From Microbacteriaceae bacterium (GTDB lineage: Bacteria; Actinomycetota; Actinomycetes; Actinomycetales; Microbacteriaceae), in the NCBI GenBank assembly GCA_003454135.1, contig DMKW01000189.1, positions 1,287 to 6,408 on the forward strand: a stretch of DNA of 5,122 nucleotides, read 5' to 3'. A program made the position numbers and the translations under genes. Below are positions 3,732 through 5,122 of the stretch, piece by piece. Each line of letters starts with the position of its first letter. Within the stretch, counting starts at the first letter, position 1. The notes under the pieces were generated by a model. The model searched no databases and was not told where the DNA came from. It saw only the letters and a list, made by a program, of their open reading frames with translations.

Positions 3732-5122
3732 ATGGAGGGTCCAGAAATCAAATTCGCCGAAGCCGTTCTCGATAACGGCAAGTTCGGCACGCGCACCATC
3801 CGCTTCGAAACCGGGCGCCTCGCCCAGCAGGCCCAGGGAGCAGTCGCTGCCTACCTCGACGAAGAGACGATGCTGCTGAGCGCCACGAGCGCGAGCAAGC
3901 ACCCGAAAGACAACTTCGACTTCTTCCCCCTCACGGTGGATGTCGAAGAGCGCAGCTACGCCGCCGGCAAGATCCCCGGCTCGTTCTTCCGTCGCGAAGG
4001 TCGCCCGTCGACCGAGGCGATCCTCGTCTGCCGCCTGATCGACCGCCCGCTGCGTCCGTCCTTCGTCGATGGGCTTCGCAATGAGGTGCAGATCGTCATC
4101 ACCGTTCTGGCCATCGCGCCAGACGAGTTCTATGACGCCCTCGCGATCAACGCGGCATCCGCATCCACCCAGATCTCGGGCCTGCCGTTCAGCGGTCCGA
4201 TCGCCGGTGTGCGCCTCGCGCTCATCGACGGCCAGTGGGTCGCATTCCCCAAGTACAGCCAGCTCGAGCGCGCGGTCTTCGACCTCACGGTAGCCGGCCG
4301 CGTCGTCACCGACTCGAACGGCAACGAGGATGTCGCGATCATGATGGTCGAGGCAGAGGCCACCGAGCACGCCTGGGGACTCATCCAGGGCGGCGCCATC
4401 AAGCCGAACGAGGAAATCGTGGCCCAGGGCCTCGAGGCCGCCAAGCCGTTCCTCGCGCAGCTCGTCAAGGCGCAGGCCGAGCTCGCAGCCCAGTCCGCCA
4501 AGCCGATCGCCGACTACCCGGTCTTCCTGCCCTACGACCAGGCTACCTACGACGTCGTCGCGGGAATCGCCTACGACGAGCTCAAGGGGATCTACCAGGT
4601 CGCCGACAAGGTGGAGCGCCAGAACGCGGATGACGCACTGAAGGACCGCGTCAAGGAGGCCGTCGCCGCCAAGGTCGAGGCCGGCGAGCTCGCCGCAACG
4701 GCCAACGGCCAGGTCAGCGCCGCGTACAAGTCGGTCACGAAGAAGATCGTGCGCGGACGCATCCTCACCGAGGGCATCCGCATCGACGGTCGTGGATTGA
4801 GCGACATCCGTCCGCTCGACGCCGAGGTGCAGGTCATCCCGCGCGTTCACGGTTCGGCAATCTTCCAGCGCGGAGAGACGCAGATCCTGGGTGTCACGAC
4901 GCTGAACATGCTCAAGATGGAGCAGCAGATCGACAGCCTCGCGCCAGTCACCAAGAAGCGCTACCTGCACCACTACAACTTCCCGCCGTACTCGACCGGT
5001 GAAACCGGCCGCGTTGGTTCGCCGAAGCGTCGCGAGATCGGGCACGGCTTCCTCGCCGAGCGCGCCCTCGTGCCGGTGCTGCCGAGCCGCGAGGAGTTCC
5101 CGTACGCGATCCGCCAGGTGTC
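3732..5122 (+). CDS. pnp: Polynucleotide phosphorylase (3' end missing)
   Basis: The first 463 residues of PNPase are present; the family is about 700-760 residues, so roughly the last two fifths lie beyond the right edge. The enzyme degrades RNA from the 3' end using phosphate and acts as a cytoplasmic trimer. Actinobacterial members were also described as guanosine pentaphosphate synthetase (GPSI). The first RNase PH domain covers about 8-150, with FFRREGRPST (85-94) and RLIDRPLRPSF (101-111). A helical linker domain spans about 225-335. The second RNase PH domain starts near 342 and includes YNFPPYSTGETGRVGSPKRR and EIGHG (415-439), where R433/R434 should help bind phosphate. The catalytic aspartates lie outside the window. 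The start ATG at 3732 is fixed by AAAGGAG ten bases upstream and by the usual N-terminus (EGPEIKFAEAVLDNG). The frame is intact. rpsO is not found upstream, and the long structured leader suggests autoregulation. Confidence 0.98.
   Translation, partial: MEGPEIKFAEAVLDNGKFGTRTIRFETGRLAQQAQGAVAAYLDEETMLLSATSASKHPKDNFDFFPLTVDVEERSYAAGKIPGSFFRREGRPSTEAILVCRLIDRPLRPSFVDGLRNEVQIVITVLAIAPDEFYDALAINAASASTQISGLPFSGPIAGVRLALIDGQWVAFPKYSQLERAVFDLTVAGRVVTDSNGNEDVAIMMVEAEATEHAWGLIQGGAIKPNEEIVAQGLEAAKPFLAQLVKAQAELAAQSAKPIADYPVFLPYDQATYDVVAGIAYDELKGIYQVADKVERQNADDALKDRVKEAVAAKVEAGELAATANGQVSAAYKSVTKKIVRGRILTEGIRIDGRGLSDIRPLDAEVQVIPRVHGSAIFQRGETQILGVTTLNMLKMEQQIDSLAPVTKKRYLHHYNFPPYSTGETGRVGSPKRREIGHGFLAERALVPVLPSREEFPYAIRQV

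Noticed and set aside
3624..5045. 473-codon open frame on the minus strand
   Set aside because: It lies antisense to pnp, whose protein is unmistakable. The reverse frame is open because of GC-rich codon bias, and its product is low-complexity and unlike any family.

Overview
The window comes from a high-GC Gram-positive chromosome, most likely an actinobacterium of the Microbacteriaceae type. The grounds are strong G/C preference at third codon positions, GTG starts, a polynucleotide phosphorylase of the actinobacterial kind, an AMIN-like lipoprotein of a type common in that phylum, and short secreted GH6 cellulases. Family-level placement is inference from sequence style. No tRNA, rRNA, CRISPR array, transposase or integrase is visible.

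Positions 1-2944 hold three genes on the minus strand. In transcription order they are a membrane-anchored GH6 beta-1,4-glucanase (1886-2944), a second GH6 enzyme with a classical secretion signal (791-1765), and a lipoprotein with an AMIN-like domain (693 down to the left edge, cut off). The two GH6 genes are tandem paralogues, about two thirds identical in the catalytic domain by hand count. Both keep every GH6 active-site aspartate and four cysteines. They differ in export: one is released, the other is held at the membrane on a Ala/Pro/Ser/Thr-rich linker. Neither carries a carbohydrate-binding module.

Positions 2945-3731 are a divergent, gene-free region of 787 bp that is rich in structure. 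Next to the GH6 gene lie two half-sites resembling the CelR/CebR (LacI-family) cellulase operator, flanking a possible -10 box. Then come four copies of a 15-bp motif built on TTCTCCGGAGG, in strictly alternating orientation. They form two inverted-repeat elements, one with perfect 23-bp arms. Closest to pnp is a stretch that looks like a long structured mRNA leader: a possible extended -10 promoter, a 58-nt hairpin with many G-U pairs, a second hairpin, and a third beside the Shine-Dalgarno sequence with upstream hexamers able to mask that sequence.

Positions 3732-5122 on the plus strand encode the first 463 residues of polynucleotide phosphorylase (pnp), which runs off the right edge. The rpsO gene, the usual upstream neighbour of pnp, is not in the window; the cellulase cluster is next instead. 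The most interesting parts are the pnp leader, a candidate for RNase III/PNPase-type autoregulation, and the alternating intergenic repeats. The glucanase genes appear to be a small plant-polymer or cellulose-responsive accessory cluster placed beside a core RNA-decay gene.
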